Of a stretch of 5,925 bases of DNA, positions 1 through 5,925 are shown piece by piece. The translations under genes and the position numbers were made by a program. Within the stretch, counting starts at the first letter, position 1; each line of letters starts with the position of its first letter. The notes below the pieces were generated by a model. The model saw nothing but the letters and a program-made list of their open reading frames with translations. It did no database searches and was not told where the DNA came from. The stretch is from CAZIVO01 sp964542765 (GTDB lineage: Bacteria; Planctomycetota; UBA1135; UBA2386): assembly GCA_964542765.1 (NCBI GenBank), contig CAZIVO010000160.1:1-5925 (forward strand). Direction: 5' to 3'.

Positions 1-551
1 TTGCCGGAATCGAACGCGCCGACTCCATCACGCTCGATCCGCACAAGTGGCTCTACACACCTTTTGACTGCGGATGCTTGTTGACACGCCGTGTCGATGC
101 CCTCGTCAACGCCTTCACGGCAGAAGGTTCCTACATGCAAGATGTGCCACGCGAAGAAGTCAACTTCTTCGAGCGCGGGCCAGAGCTTTCGCGTGGCAAT
201 CGCGCTCTCAAGCTCTGGCTTCTTCTGCGGTCGGTGGGAATCGACACTATCGCCACTGCCATCGGCAAGGACCTCCGGTTCTGCCGCCTGGCGCGAGAAC
301 TCCTCGCCGCCGACCCGAGGGTCCGCATCATCACCGAGCCCTCCCTTTCCATCTTCACCTTCGCGATCGAAGGCGGAGAATCCGTGAACCGGGACCTCTT
401 CGAGCGAATCCTTGAGGACGGATATCTGATGCTCTCGACAACCCAGGTCGCCGGCGAATACGCCTTACGCCTGTGCTTCGCCAACCACCGAACCACCGAA
501 GATGACGTCCGCAGTTCCATGCAGCGAATCCTGGATCTCATCGAGACCTAG
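1..551 (+). CDS. PLP-dependent group II amino-acid decarboxylase, C-terminal part (5' end outside window)
   Basis: The reading frame is open from base 3 to the TAG at 549-551 and gives 182 residues; the start lies upstream of the window. The sequence TLDPHKWLYTPFDCG near the left edge is the pyridoxal-phosphate attachment site of the group II decarboxylase family (Pyridoxal_deC; aromatic-L-amino-acid, tyrosine, glutamate and diaminobutyrate decarboxylases). The Schiff-base lysine is codon 45-47. Further family signatures follow: NFFERGPELSRGNRALKLW, the conserved block before the small C-terminal domain, and LRLCFANHRTTEDD near the end. The enzyme would be cytoplasmic and remove the alpha-carboxyl group of an amino acid to give an amine. 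The DPHKW and ELSR-type blocks resemble the aromatic-amino-acid/DABA decarboxylase side of the family more than glutamate decarboxylase, but substrate cannot be fixed without the N-terminal half. No frameshift is visible. No good terminator hairpin follows the stop. Confidence 0.93.
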   Translation, partial: AGIERADSITLDPHKWLYTPFDCGCLLTRRVDALVNAFTAEGSYMQDVPREEVNFFERGPELSRGNRALKLWLLLRSVGIDTIATAIGKDLRFCRLARELLAADPRVRIITEPSLSIFTFAIEGGESVNRDLFERILEDGYLMLSTTQVAGEYALRLCFANHRTTEDDVRSSMQRILDLIET

Positions 552-565
552 GCCACCGACCGAAC

Positions 566-594
566 TTGCAAGCCATCGCCCAGCCCTCTAGCAT
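566..594 (+). promoter_or_regulatory. Possible sigma70-type promoter for the riboswitch transcript
   Basis: TTGCAA (566-571) and TAGCAT (589-594) each match 4 of 6 consensus bases and are separated by exactly 17 bases. The site lies between the decarboxylase stop and the cobalamin aptamer, where a promoter for the leader is expected. Initiation about 7 bases after the -10 box would fall near 601, inside the proposed closing stem of the aptamer (599-604). The true start would therefore have to be slightly earlier, or this is a chance match. Such weak matches are common by chance. Confidence 0.2.
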
Positions 595-598
595 CGTG

Positions 599-752
599 CT
601 CCTCTTCGCGGGGGAAGTCCGGTGCAAGACCGGCGCTGTCCCGCAGCTGTGACCGGGAACGAAATCTACAAGAAGCCACTGGCAGCCAGGATATTGGGTG
701 CCGGGAAGGCGCGGAGAGTAGGATGATCCGGAAGCCAGAAGATCCCGGGGAG
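599..752 (+). promoter_or_regulatory. Cobalamin (adenosylcobalamin-type) riboswitch aptamer
   Basis: This stretch shows the conserved blocks of the cobalamin riboswitch in the correct order. GGGAA lies at 612-616. A CCGG/CCGG stem (619-622 with 630-633) closes a TGCAAGA loop. GCTG/CAGC (635-638 with 644-647) has a C-rich loop TCCCG, followed by CTGTGACC. Next come GCCACTGG (675-682) and GGGAAGGC (703-710), bracketing a helix GGCA/TGCC (681-684 with 699-702) plus CCA/TGG. GATGATCCG (722-730) leads into the B12 box AGCCAGAAGA (733-742), a close variant of the consensus AGYCAGGAGA. A closing stem CTCCTC (599-604) pairs with GGGGAG (747-752), with one G-U pair. The family binds coenzyme B12 and normally represses expression of the downstream gene when cobalamin is plentiful. 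The exact outer borders are approximate. The downstream gene is not a standard B12 target. Confidence 0.93.
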
Positions 753-755
753 AGA

Positions 756-797
756 CGGGGGCAGGTGGTCTGCCTCCGGATAACACAGCCCTTTTTT
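756..797 (+). terminator. Expression-platform stem-loop with downstream T-run (possible riboswitch-controlled terminator)
   Basis: Immediately after the aptamer, bases 756-764 pair with 770-778 over 9 bp (one G-U), closing a GTGGT loop. It is the strongest local hairpin in the leader. A run of six T (792-797) follows, but 13 bases separate it from the stem, so it is not a textbook intrinsic terminator. An alternative pairing of GGGC (759-762) with GCCC (788-791) would abut the T-run but competes with the main hairpin, which could be a switching pair. Position next to a cobalamin aptamer suggests the expression platform. A kissing pairing with the C-rich aptamer loop (639-643) is not obvious from the GTGGT loop. 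Whether it acts at transcription or otherwise is inference. Confidence 0.45.
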
Positions 798-1012
798 CTC
801 GACGCGCGGACGTCGTGGGTGACATGCACAAGATCTTCTTCGCTCGACTCGCAGGCCCGGTAGCCACCACACCGGTAGCGATATCGCCTCGACCTTCGGT
901 GATCGCGATTCCCATCGGCCATCGACCGATGACGCACCTTCGCGAAGCCCGGAACCGGCCGCCCTCTTGCGCCTCACGCCAAACCCGCCGCATCGACGAT
1001 CCGTTGGACCAT

Positions 1013-1028
1013 CCCCGGAGCTCCGGGG
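1013..1028. repeat. Perfect 16-bp palindrome upstream of the secreted-protein gene
   Basis: CCCCGGAG (1013-1020) is followed directly by its reverse complement CTCCGGGG (1021-1028), with no spacer. In RNA it could fold as a 6-bp GC stem with an AGCT loop. In DNA it is a possible dimeric-repressor or activator site. It ends 35 bases before the Shine-Dalgarno sequence, so either role could affect expression of the gene starting at 1079. The symmetry is seen directly; a binding role is inference. Confidence 0.5.
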
Positions 1029-1063
1029 CACGCCAGCAGCAGCGCGCCTGCTCAAAGCTTGAT

Positions 1064-1068
1064 AGGAG
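1064..1068 (+). promoter_or_regulatory. Shine-Dalgarno sequence deciding the start at 1079
   Basis: AGGAG lies 10 bases before the ATG at 1079-1081. It is the clearest ribosome-binding site in the window. Together with the signal peptide encoded right after this ATG, it argues against the in-frame upstream starts at 815 and 824. Confidence 0.7.
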
Positions 1069-1078
1069 AAAGCCTCTC

Positions 1079-2398
1079 ATGCGCCAAACATTGCGTCCGA
1101 TCCTCACCTTCGCCTTCGCATCTTCTCTGAGCCTGTCCGCTCAGAACTTCACCGAAGGCTATGACGATGACCTGCGACAGCTCCCCGGGGCCAGCGTTGC
1201 GGCCACAGTTCTCTCGGGCAACCAGGGCCACGTCTACTTCACGGGCACGAAACTCGTCTACGAAGGCCGCAACCAGCGCAAGGATCTCCTGACCTTCCCC
1301 AGCAAGGTCTTCGGATCCTTCACTCTTCAAATAGGACCCGATGACTTGCTCTTCGGAGAGAACTCGACTCACGGTATCTGGAAGGTCGCCATCCTCGCCA
1401 AACGTGCGCCCATCAAGCTCGCGACCATCACCTACAACTACGACGCCGTGAAGTGGGGCAAGAACCACGCCCTGATCTCGGCGAAAACCGGCGGCTTCAG
1501 CGCCAAGAACAACCAGATCGTCGCCCTGAATCTCACCACCGGCAAGACTCAAACCATCGCAGACCTCCCCGGGGCATCCGGACCGGTAACAACGAACAAA
1601 CAGGGCGACCTCTTCTACGCAACCGCGAGCCTGCTACATCCACCGCCGAGAGGGTTCGTCAGCCTGTTGCATTTTCCGAACGGCAAGCTTCAAGCTGCGC
1701 TGGTCGGTCGCAAGCTCGCCATCACCGATGCGTCGATCAGGTTCCGGGGCCTGGATGCAGCGTCATCGCTGGTGCTCGATGATGATGGCGATGCCTTCGT
1801 CACCGATTGGTACAACCGAAAGATCCTCGAGATCCACGGCCTCTTCGGTCCCAGCCCGACGAGTTCCTCCTTCGGCGATTACAACACTGCCGCGGTCGGA
1901 GTCGGAAATCTGCAATGGCTGAAGGGATCCGGAAGCCAGCCGATCGGCGCACAGTTCGAACCCTTCCAGCCGGTGGGAGCTGGTTGGTTGATCGTCCACG
2001 AGAGCAAGTACCTGGGCATAAGCCAGCTCCGCATCTTGGGAGCGGAGCAGCCGGACCTCCGCTCGAACAGCGGCGGAACCATCGGACAAGGAGCCTTCAC
2101 ATTGACGGTGACCGGTCCCAAGAAGGGTTCAGGTATCCTCGCCTTTCGCCCCGGAAAGGCTGGGAACCAGATCCGCCAGGGTCTGCCGGGCTACAAGCAA
2201 GACCTCTTTTGGGAACAGGCCCTGCTCGCGCCGCTCGGCACGATCCCCATCGCCTTCGACAAGGCCGGAAAGTTCTCCTTGAAGGGCTTCAATCCCGGTC
2301 TCGGTCAGGCCTTGCCTATCACCTTCCAGGCCGCATTCTTGACCGATAATCGCAGAGTGGTCGGCTCCACGTTGGCAAGCGTCTTCACCTTTCGCTAG
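1079..2398 (+). CDS. Sec-exported protein of unknown function, propeller-like body plus C-terminal beta-rich module
   Basis: The product has 439 residues from the ATG at 1079. The start is supported by AGGAG 10 bases upstream and by a signal peptide: Arg at 2 and 6, a hydrophobic core at about 8-19, and a likely cut after SLSA at residue 21. No later membrane segment is evident, so it should be periplasmic or secreted. The body (about 35-320) is rich in short beta strands. Two stretches resemble NHL/propeller blades: GPVTTNKQGDLFYATA (168-183) and SSLVLDDDGDAFVTDWYNRK (229-248), the latter with the typical D-x-x-G...V-x-D-x-x-N-R pattern. From about 330 a separate beta-rich module ends in PITFQAAFL and ASVFTF, similar in style to C-terminal modules on many planctomycetal exported proteins; this is an impression, not a named domain match. 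No catalytic motif is visible. It is the first gene downstream of the cobalamin riboswitch, with a leader of over 300 bases between them. A role in B12 or metal handling is possible, but only context suggests it. Confidence 0.88.
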   Translation: MRQTLRPILTFAFASSLSLSAQNFTEGYDDDLRQLPGASVAATVLSGNQGHVYFTGTKLVYEGRNQRKDLLTFPSKVFGSFTLQIGPDDLLFGENSTHGIWKVAILAKRAPIKLATITYNYDAVKWGKNHALISAKTGGFSAKNNQIVALNLTTGKTQTIADLPGASGPVTTNKQGDLFYATASLLHPPPRGFVSLLHFPNGKLQAALVGRKLAITDASIRFRGLDAASSLVLDDDGDAFVTDWYNRKILEIHGLFGPSPTSSSFGDYNTAAVGVGNLQWLKGSGSQPIGAQFEPFQPVGAGWLIVHESKYLGISQLRILGAEQPDLRSNSGGTIGQGAFTLTVTGPKKGSGILAFRPGKAGNQIRQGLPGYKQDLFWEQALLAPLGTIPIAFDKAGKFSLKGFNPGLGQALPITFQAAFLTDNRRVVGSTLASVFTFR

Positions 2399-2403
2399 CC
2401 ACG

Positions 2404-2424
2404 AGAAAGGCCGGACCCTTTCTT
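2404..2424 (+). terminator. Terminator-like hairpin after the secreted-protein gene
   Basis: AGAAAGG (2404-2410) pairs perfectly with CCTTTCT (2417-2423) around a 6-base loop, starting 6 bases after the stop codon. The 3' arm is pyrimidine-rich, but only two T follow before G, so the U-tract is weak. Its placement fits the end of a transcription unit. Termination may be inefficient or depend on other factors. Confidence 0.4.
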
Positions 2425-2428
2425 GCAG

Positions 2429-2482
2429 TGTCATTACATCGAATAGCTCATCTCGAGCCTCTCGTGTATCTGTAATGGGACA
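2429..2482. repeat. Intergenic inverted repeat with nested hairpin
   Basis: TGTCATTACA (2429-2438) is complementary to TGTAATG-GG-ACA (2471-2482), making 10 bp with a two-base GG bulge. Inside the 32-base interval, GCTC (2446-2449) pairs with GAGC (2455-2458). The element lies between the terminator-like hairpin and the start of the large repeat protein at 2597. It is AT-richer than the flanks. It could be a structured leader RNA or a protein-binding site. CATAAT (2481-2486) and TGTAAT (2471-2476) resemble -10 boxes, but neither has a matching -35 box at normal spacing. Confidence 0.4.
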
Positions 2483-2596
2483 TAATGCGATGGAACATCC
2501 CTGGCCACACCAACCATGGAACTGCGAAAACTCGCCCTCTGATCGCTGGGAGTTCGTAGAAGATGTTGGACGTCTACCCATCGCCTGAACAGAAAC

Positions 2597-5509
2597 ATGC
2601 AATCGAAGAACACCCTGATCTTGATCGCTGGCATCCTGATTGCCGGGATGGTTGCAGCGCTCACTTACGTCGGTCTCGGCAATGGAACCCTCGACTCGAC
2701 AGCCACCTGGACCGAGCAAGACGAGTCACGACTCAACGAAGAGGACATCCCACCCGAAAACGAAGGTAGCGAACTCACCGAAAACACCACTCCGCAAGAT
2801 GCTCGCGAACTTCTCGCAGACACATCGTCCAAGGGCGATGTGTCACGCCCGGAAATCCTGCTGAGAGGACGCGTCGTCGACACTTTCGGCGCCGCCGTTG
2901 CCAGGGCTGAGGTCACGCTGGAAATCCGCAACCGCAGCGATCGCAGGCGCATTGCTAGCCGGATCAATAAACCGGTCGAAACCGGCGCGGACGGGCGATT
3001 CATCTTCAAGGGCAAGGGCTTTCGCGACCTTTCTATCACCCTGATCGCAAGCCACTCAAACTTCGCTCTACGCATCCTCGACAGGCGGTTCGAGAAGGCC
3101 GAAGGCGAACTCGACATCGGCGACATCCTGCTGACGAAAGGAGCCACCATCATCGGCAGCGTCACCGACCTCGACGGTAATGGCATCCCGAATGCACAAA
3201 CCCGGCTGTGGCCAACCGGCGAAACTCGTCTGGCCTGGTTGCGAGACCGCGAGAGGTTTCTGCCACTGCTCGACGTCCAGCGCGATGGCTCTTTTCGTAT
3301 CGAGCATGTTACCCCCGGTCAGTACTACGTCGAAGCGCGCGCCCGGCTCAAACAGAGGAGGTGGACCCCTCCTCTCACGCTTCAAGACATGCAAGAGGAA
3401 CTCCTGGATCCCATTCGCCTCGGGCCCGGCTACCGGATCGAAGGAACCGTATTCGAAGCATCAACAGGCAAACCGATACACGAAGCCACGGTGTCCCTCT
3501 CGGGAAGCAAGGTCAAGGGCGGCAGAGCAGTCACCGACGAGCGGGGACGATTCGAGTTCGACAACCTGACAGCCGATTCGGTTCGAATACGCGTGAAAGC
3601 GAACGATTTCGTCAGCAAGGATCTCCCGGAAGTCATGCCGGCGGAACCCCAACCCCTGCTGATCCAACTCGACTCCGGCCTGAGTATCTCGGGGATCGCC
3701 CTCGACGCACGAACCAGCGAGCCCGTGACCAGCTACAACGTACGAATCAAGAAAATCGGCAATCTCACAGACTCCAAGGGGCTCCTTTCGGTCAAGACCA
3801 TCGAAGAAAGCATCGCCCTCCTGGCCCAAGAGATGGGCCTCGCGACAGTAAGACTCCAAACACTGCGGGCGCAGGAGAAGCCGAATGCCGAACAACTGAA
3901 ACTCGCTGCCGGAGCCGTCAAAACCTACCGCAAGAAACTCGAACTCCAGTTGAAGGCAGGGAAACGCCTGGCCACCGGATCGAAATCCCTCGATCCGGCT
4001 GAAGTCCATGGAAAGAAGGGGCTGTTCGAGAAGCATCCTGCGGGACGATTCAACTCCTCGGGCCTCGATGAGGGCATCTACGTCGTCAGCATCCGCTCGC
4101 CCGACCATCAGCTTCATCGAACTGAATCTCTCGAACTCCGCGTCGGACGACCGGCACCGGAACTGACGGTTCAACTTCACCGAGGCTTTCATCTGCATGG
4201 GATCGTCCGTTCGCGAACGAGCGGCAAACCCATCGCCAAGGCAGACATCGAACTCATGTCCGTGCGAGAAAGCAGCCCTCGCAACAGCAACAAGATGGTG
4301 ATCATCTCCACCGGTCCCGGGCAAACCATTACCTCGAAGTCCGACCTGACTCCGGTGCTCTCCACAAGATCCGACAAGCAAGGCAAGTTCGAACTACGGC
4401 ACGCACCACCCGGCCGCTACGTCGTCACCGCACGAGCCGAAAAGTATGCGCGCCAGCGCGGTGAACCCTTCGAACTCCGCAGTGACCGTGAGGGTCTCGA
4501 CCTGCGGCTCGGCGCCCTGGCCAGCATCGAAGGCCGCGTGCTGGGCATCGCCCGGATCCGAGAAGAACCTATACAGGTCATGGCCTTCGCAGGAGCCCGC
4601 GGTCTTCGCACCGAGGAGGTCGGCGCCGACGGTAGCTACCGGATCGAAAATCTGGAGCCGGGGGCCTATTCCGTCAGAGCCTTCGTGGGTAGTCGAAAGG
4701 AGTTTCTGGCGCGTGAACTCGCAAGCCTGTACGCCGCAGGTAACTCACCCCGCAAGCCCGATATCGTGCTCGAAGAGGGTGAACACAAGATCTTCGACGT
4801 CGCCATCAAGACCCATCCCATCGGCGGCATTCGTGGACAGGTTCTGATCAATGGCCAGCCGGCCAAGGGCCTCTCCATCTACGCGCAGAGCCAACAAGCC
4901 TCGAACCCGGTGAGCAATTCATCGAAAGTCAATGTTTCCATCCGCGGCTTCACCGGCAAGTCGGGCGTCTTTTTCCTCTCTGGTTCTTCTCGAAAATCCG
5001 TGACCGACCAGAACGGCGAGTTCCGTTTCGAGAAGCTCTCGCAAGGGCCTTACGGGCTGAGGGTCCTGCCCAAGAGCGGCAAGGGCATCGATTTGCATCG
5101 TGAAGAAGTTCAGGTCCTCGCAAACCAGGATGCGAACCGCCTGATCGATCTCCAAATAGGATCGATTGCGGTCAAGATCGCCGCCGAGAACGGCGACGAA
5201 CCTTCGGAGTTGAACGGCGTGGCCTTCCTCATCAGAGGCGCCGAGCCAAAACCCGATCTCAAGGACGCAAGTCGGCAAGGGAGGACTCAAAAGTTCAATG
5301 TCCGCAGCGGCACCTTCCACAGCGGCGACCTGCCAGTCGACGATTACTTCATGATCGTCCAACTGCAGGGCCGGGAGAGGCTCGAGCAAACCATTTTCGT
5401 CAATACTGGCACCCGGGAACTGAATCTGACCGCGCCGCCCAAACAGGCCGGAAGCCCCACGCCAGCGGGGACTCCGGATAAAGGCCCTCAGCGACGAAGA
5501 TCACCATGA
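2597..5509 (+). CDS. Large signal-anchored protein with about eight carboxypeptidase-regulatory-like (CarboxypepD_reg/Cna_B-type) repeats
   Basis: The product has 970 residues. A short N-terminus (MQSKN) precedes one hydrophobic segment (about 6-26) with no clear signal-peptidase site, so it is probably an inner-membrane anchor with the rest outside the cytoplasm. A Glu/Asp/Thr-rich linker (about 38-85) follows. The remainder is a tandem array of beta-sandwich units, each opening with a G-x-V/A strand and carrying a D-x-x-G-x-F...L-x-P-G-x-Y core. The cores lie at about 131-137, 227-245, 314-334, 480-498, 593-611, 677-694, 804-823 and 903-920. The fourth unit is interrupted by a predicted helical stretch (about 400-456, Leu/Lys/Glu/Gln-rich). 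The last 25 residues are Pro/Gly/Arg-rich and look disordered. Such folds usually serve in adhesion, carbohydrate or protein binding, or as spacers; no enzymatic residues are seen, and there is no metallocarboxypeptidase catalytic domain. The ATG has no strong Shine-Dalgarno sequence, but it places the anchor at the N-terminus. Its TGA is followed 6 bases later by another membrane-protein start. Confidence 0.92.
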   Translation: MQSKNTLILIAGILIAGMVAALTYVGLGNGTLDSTATWTEQDESRLNEEDIPPENEGSELTENTTPQDARELLADTSSKGDVSRPEILLRGRVVDTFGAAVARAEVTLEIRNRSDRRRIASRINKPVETGADGRFIFKGKGFRDLSITLIASHSNFALRILDRRFEKAEGELDIGDILLTKGATIIGSVTDLDGNGIPNAQTRLWPTGETRLAWLRDRERFLPLLDVQRDGSFRIEHVTPGQYYVEARARLKQRRWTPPLTLQDMQEELLDPIRLGPGYRIEGTVFEASTGKPIHEATVSLSGSKVKGGRAVTDERGRFEFDNLTADSVRIRVKANDFVSKDLPEVMPAEPQPLLIQLDSGLSISGIALDARTSEPVTSYNVRIKKIGNLTDSKGLLSVKTIEESIALLAQEMGLATVRLQTLRAQEKPNAEQLKLAAGAVKTYRKKLELQLKAGKRLATGSKSLDPAEVHGKKGLFEKHPAGRFNSSGLDEGIYVVSIRSPDHQLHRTESLELRVGRPAPELTVQLHRGFHLHGIVRSRTSGKPIAKADIELMSVRESSPRNSNKMVIISTGPGQTITSKSDLTPVLSTRSDKQGKFELRHAPPGRYVVTARAEKYARQRGEPFELRSDREGLDLRLGALASIEGRVLGIARIREEPIQVMAFAGARGLRTEEVGADGSYRIENLEPGAYSVRAFVGSRKEFLARELASLYAAGNSPRKPDIVLEEGEHKIFDVAIKTHPIGGIRGQVLINGQPAKGLSIYAQSQQASNPVSNSSKVNVSIRGFTGKSGVFFLSGSSRKSVTDQNGEFRFEKLSQGPYGLRVLPKSGKGIDLHREEVQVLANQDANRLIDLQIGSIAVKIAAENGDEPSELNGVAFLIRGAEPKPDLKDASRQGRTQKFNVRSGTFHSGDLPVDDYFMIVQLQGRERLEQTIFVNTGTRELNLTAPPKQAGSPTPAGTPDKGPQRRRSP

Positions 5510-5515
5510 CCGACC

Positions 5516-5925
5516 ATGGCGGGCAATTCATGCCTGCTCAGGGCTCAATCCTGCGAAACTCTGCTTCTACAAGAATCTCTCGCGACCGGGAAACCCTTGA
5601 TCCGCACCCTCACATCACTGCTGCTCACGCTCGTCCTCGCCATCCTCATGATGATCGGCGGGTTCGGGGTGCTCGCGTCGATGAACCAAGAAACGCCCGT
5701 AGTCGCAGCCGCCAAACCAGCAGTGGTCATCCCTAAAACACCTGTGCTGCTGGAGCCGCTCGGCAACATCGATCCCCTGAGTCATCCCCCGGCCTTGCCC
5801 GGAACTGTCGAGCGGCACCGGGAAGGCGTCGGGATCGTCGACATCACAGATGCCCCGCCTCTCGAGGGCGACCTCGGGGTCGCCTTGCTCGACGGCGAAT
5901 CCATGGCCGTGCTCGGCTGGCAACG
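5516..5925 (+). CDS. Membrane-anchored protein of unknown function (3' end outside window)
   Basis: The frame is open from an ATG at 5516 to the right edge: 136 complete codons and no stop. The ATG lies 6 bases after the TGA of the preceding gene, which suggests one transcript. A strongly hydrophobic segment (residues 32-54, from TLTSLLLTLVLAILMM onward) is followed by a Pro/Val/Ala-rich stretch (about 59-95), consistent with a single N-terminal anchor and an extracytoplasmic domain. A TTG at 5597 (residue 28) is an alternative start and would put the anchor right at the N-terminus. The intervening 27 codons, with two Cys and uneven codon use, look less coding-like, so TTG is a serious candidate. 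Neither start has a good Shine-Dalgarno sequence. The visible part matches no family I can name; an envelope adaptor or another repeat protein like its neighbour are guesses only. Confidence 0.7.
   Translation, partial: MAGNSCLLRAQSCETLLLQESLATGKPLIRTLTSLLLTLVLAILMMIGGFGVLASMNQETPVVAAAKPAVVIPKTPVLLEPLGNIDPLSHPPALPGTVERHREGVGIVDITDAPPLEGDLGVALLDGESMAVLGWQ

Larger units (their letters stand above)
798..1078 (+). other. Long leader between riboswitch and secreted-protein gene; no convincing gene
   Basis: These 281 bases carry no recognised coding sequence. The frame of the downstream gene is open through it from a GTG at 815, but the encoded residues are Arg/Pro-rich, resemble no family I recognise, and would bury the signal peptide found at the ATG of 1079. 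The stretch is rich in dyad symmetry: GCGATATCGC (878-887), ATCGCGAT (902-909), CATCGG/CCGATG with a 7-base loop (913-918 with 926-931), and the 16-bp palindrome at 1013-1028. The octamer CCGGTAGC occurs twice in direct orientation (857-864 and 872-879), 15 bases start to start. It may be a structured 5' untranslated region, hold an internal promoter and operator, or be the remnant of a lost gene. Confidence 0.5.

Noticed and set aside
815..1078. N-terminal extension of the secreted protein, or a separate small peptide from GTG 815 or ATG 824
   Set aside because: It would bury a good signal peptide 88 residues inside the protein, has no ribosome-binding site, and reads as Arg/Pro-rich sequence unlike a real domain. 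AGGAG plus a signal sequence support ATG 1079.
538..1107. Reverse-strand reading frame of 189 codons over the riboswitch region
   Set aside because: It runs antisense through a clear + strand cobalamin aptamer, and its product is Arg/Ser/Gly-rich with no recognisable motif. High GC content explains the long open frame.
2471..2486. -10 promoter boxes TGTAAT and CATAAT
   Set aside because: Each matches 5 of 6 bases, but no acceptable -35 box lies 16-18 bases upstream, and they overlap the inverted repeat. Mentioned there rather than called as a promoter.
3208..4002. + strand reading frame of 264 codons in another frame
   Set aside because: Arg/Pro/Ser-rich low-complexity product overlapping convincing beta-sandwich repeats; a frame-shifted shadow.
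3461..4381. Reverse-strand reading frame of 306 codons inside the large repeat protein gene
   Set aside because: The + strand frame shows repeated domain cores through the whole stretch. The antisense product resembles nothing and is a GC-rich shadow.
5506..5736. 76-codon frame whose ATG overlaps the TGA of the large gene (ATGA)
   Set aside because: The overlap looks like translational coupling, but the product is His/Arg/Pro-rich without hydrophobic or domain character. The frame starting at 5516 encodes a clear membrane anchor and stays open to the window edge.
1..5925. CRISPR array, tRNA, rRNA or insertion sequence
   Set aside because: No regularly spaced direct repeats, cloverleaf, rRNA core sequence, transposase motif or terminal inverted repeats with target duplications were seen on either strand.

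Overview
The window looks like chromosomal DNA from a GC-rich bacterium with a large exported proteome. Two features point to Planctomycetota or a similar lineage: a Sec-exported protein with a propeller-like body and a C-terminal beta-rich module, and a very long membrane-anchored protein built from carboxypeptidase-regulatory-like beta-sandwich repeats. This assignment is inference from protein style; there is no rRNA or marker gene here. All supported genes lie on the + strand.

Layout. (1) Positions 1-551 hold the C-terminal part of a PLP-dependent group II amino-acid decarboxylase, cut by the left edge. (2) Positions 552-1078 hold no convincing gene. They contain a clear cobalamin (B12) riboswitch aptamer (about 599-752), then a strong stem-loop with a downstream T-run (756-797), then a long palindrome-rich leader ending in a perfect 16-bp palindrome (1013-1028) and a Shine-Dalgarno sequence. 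(3) Positions 1079-2398 encode a 439-residue secreted protein of unknown function with NHL/beta-propeller-like strands. (4) A 198-base gap carries a terminator-like hairpin and a second large inverted repeat. (5) Positions 2597-5509 encode a 970-residue signal-anchored protein with about eight beta-sandwich repeats and one lysine- and leucine-rich helical insertion. (6) Six bases after its stop, a second membrane-anchored protein begins and runs off the right edge; the two are probably co-transcribed.

How the parts relate. The first gene is a soluble metabolic enzyme, and nothing visible links it to what follows. The riboswitch is the most informative element. It points downstream at the secreted protein, which is neither a recognisable B12 transporter nor a B12-biosynthesis gene nor a B12-independent isozyme. 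Either this protein belongs to an undescribed B12-responsive envelope function, or the riboswitch has been separated from its original target. The last two genes appear to be a separate envelope unit.
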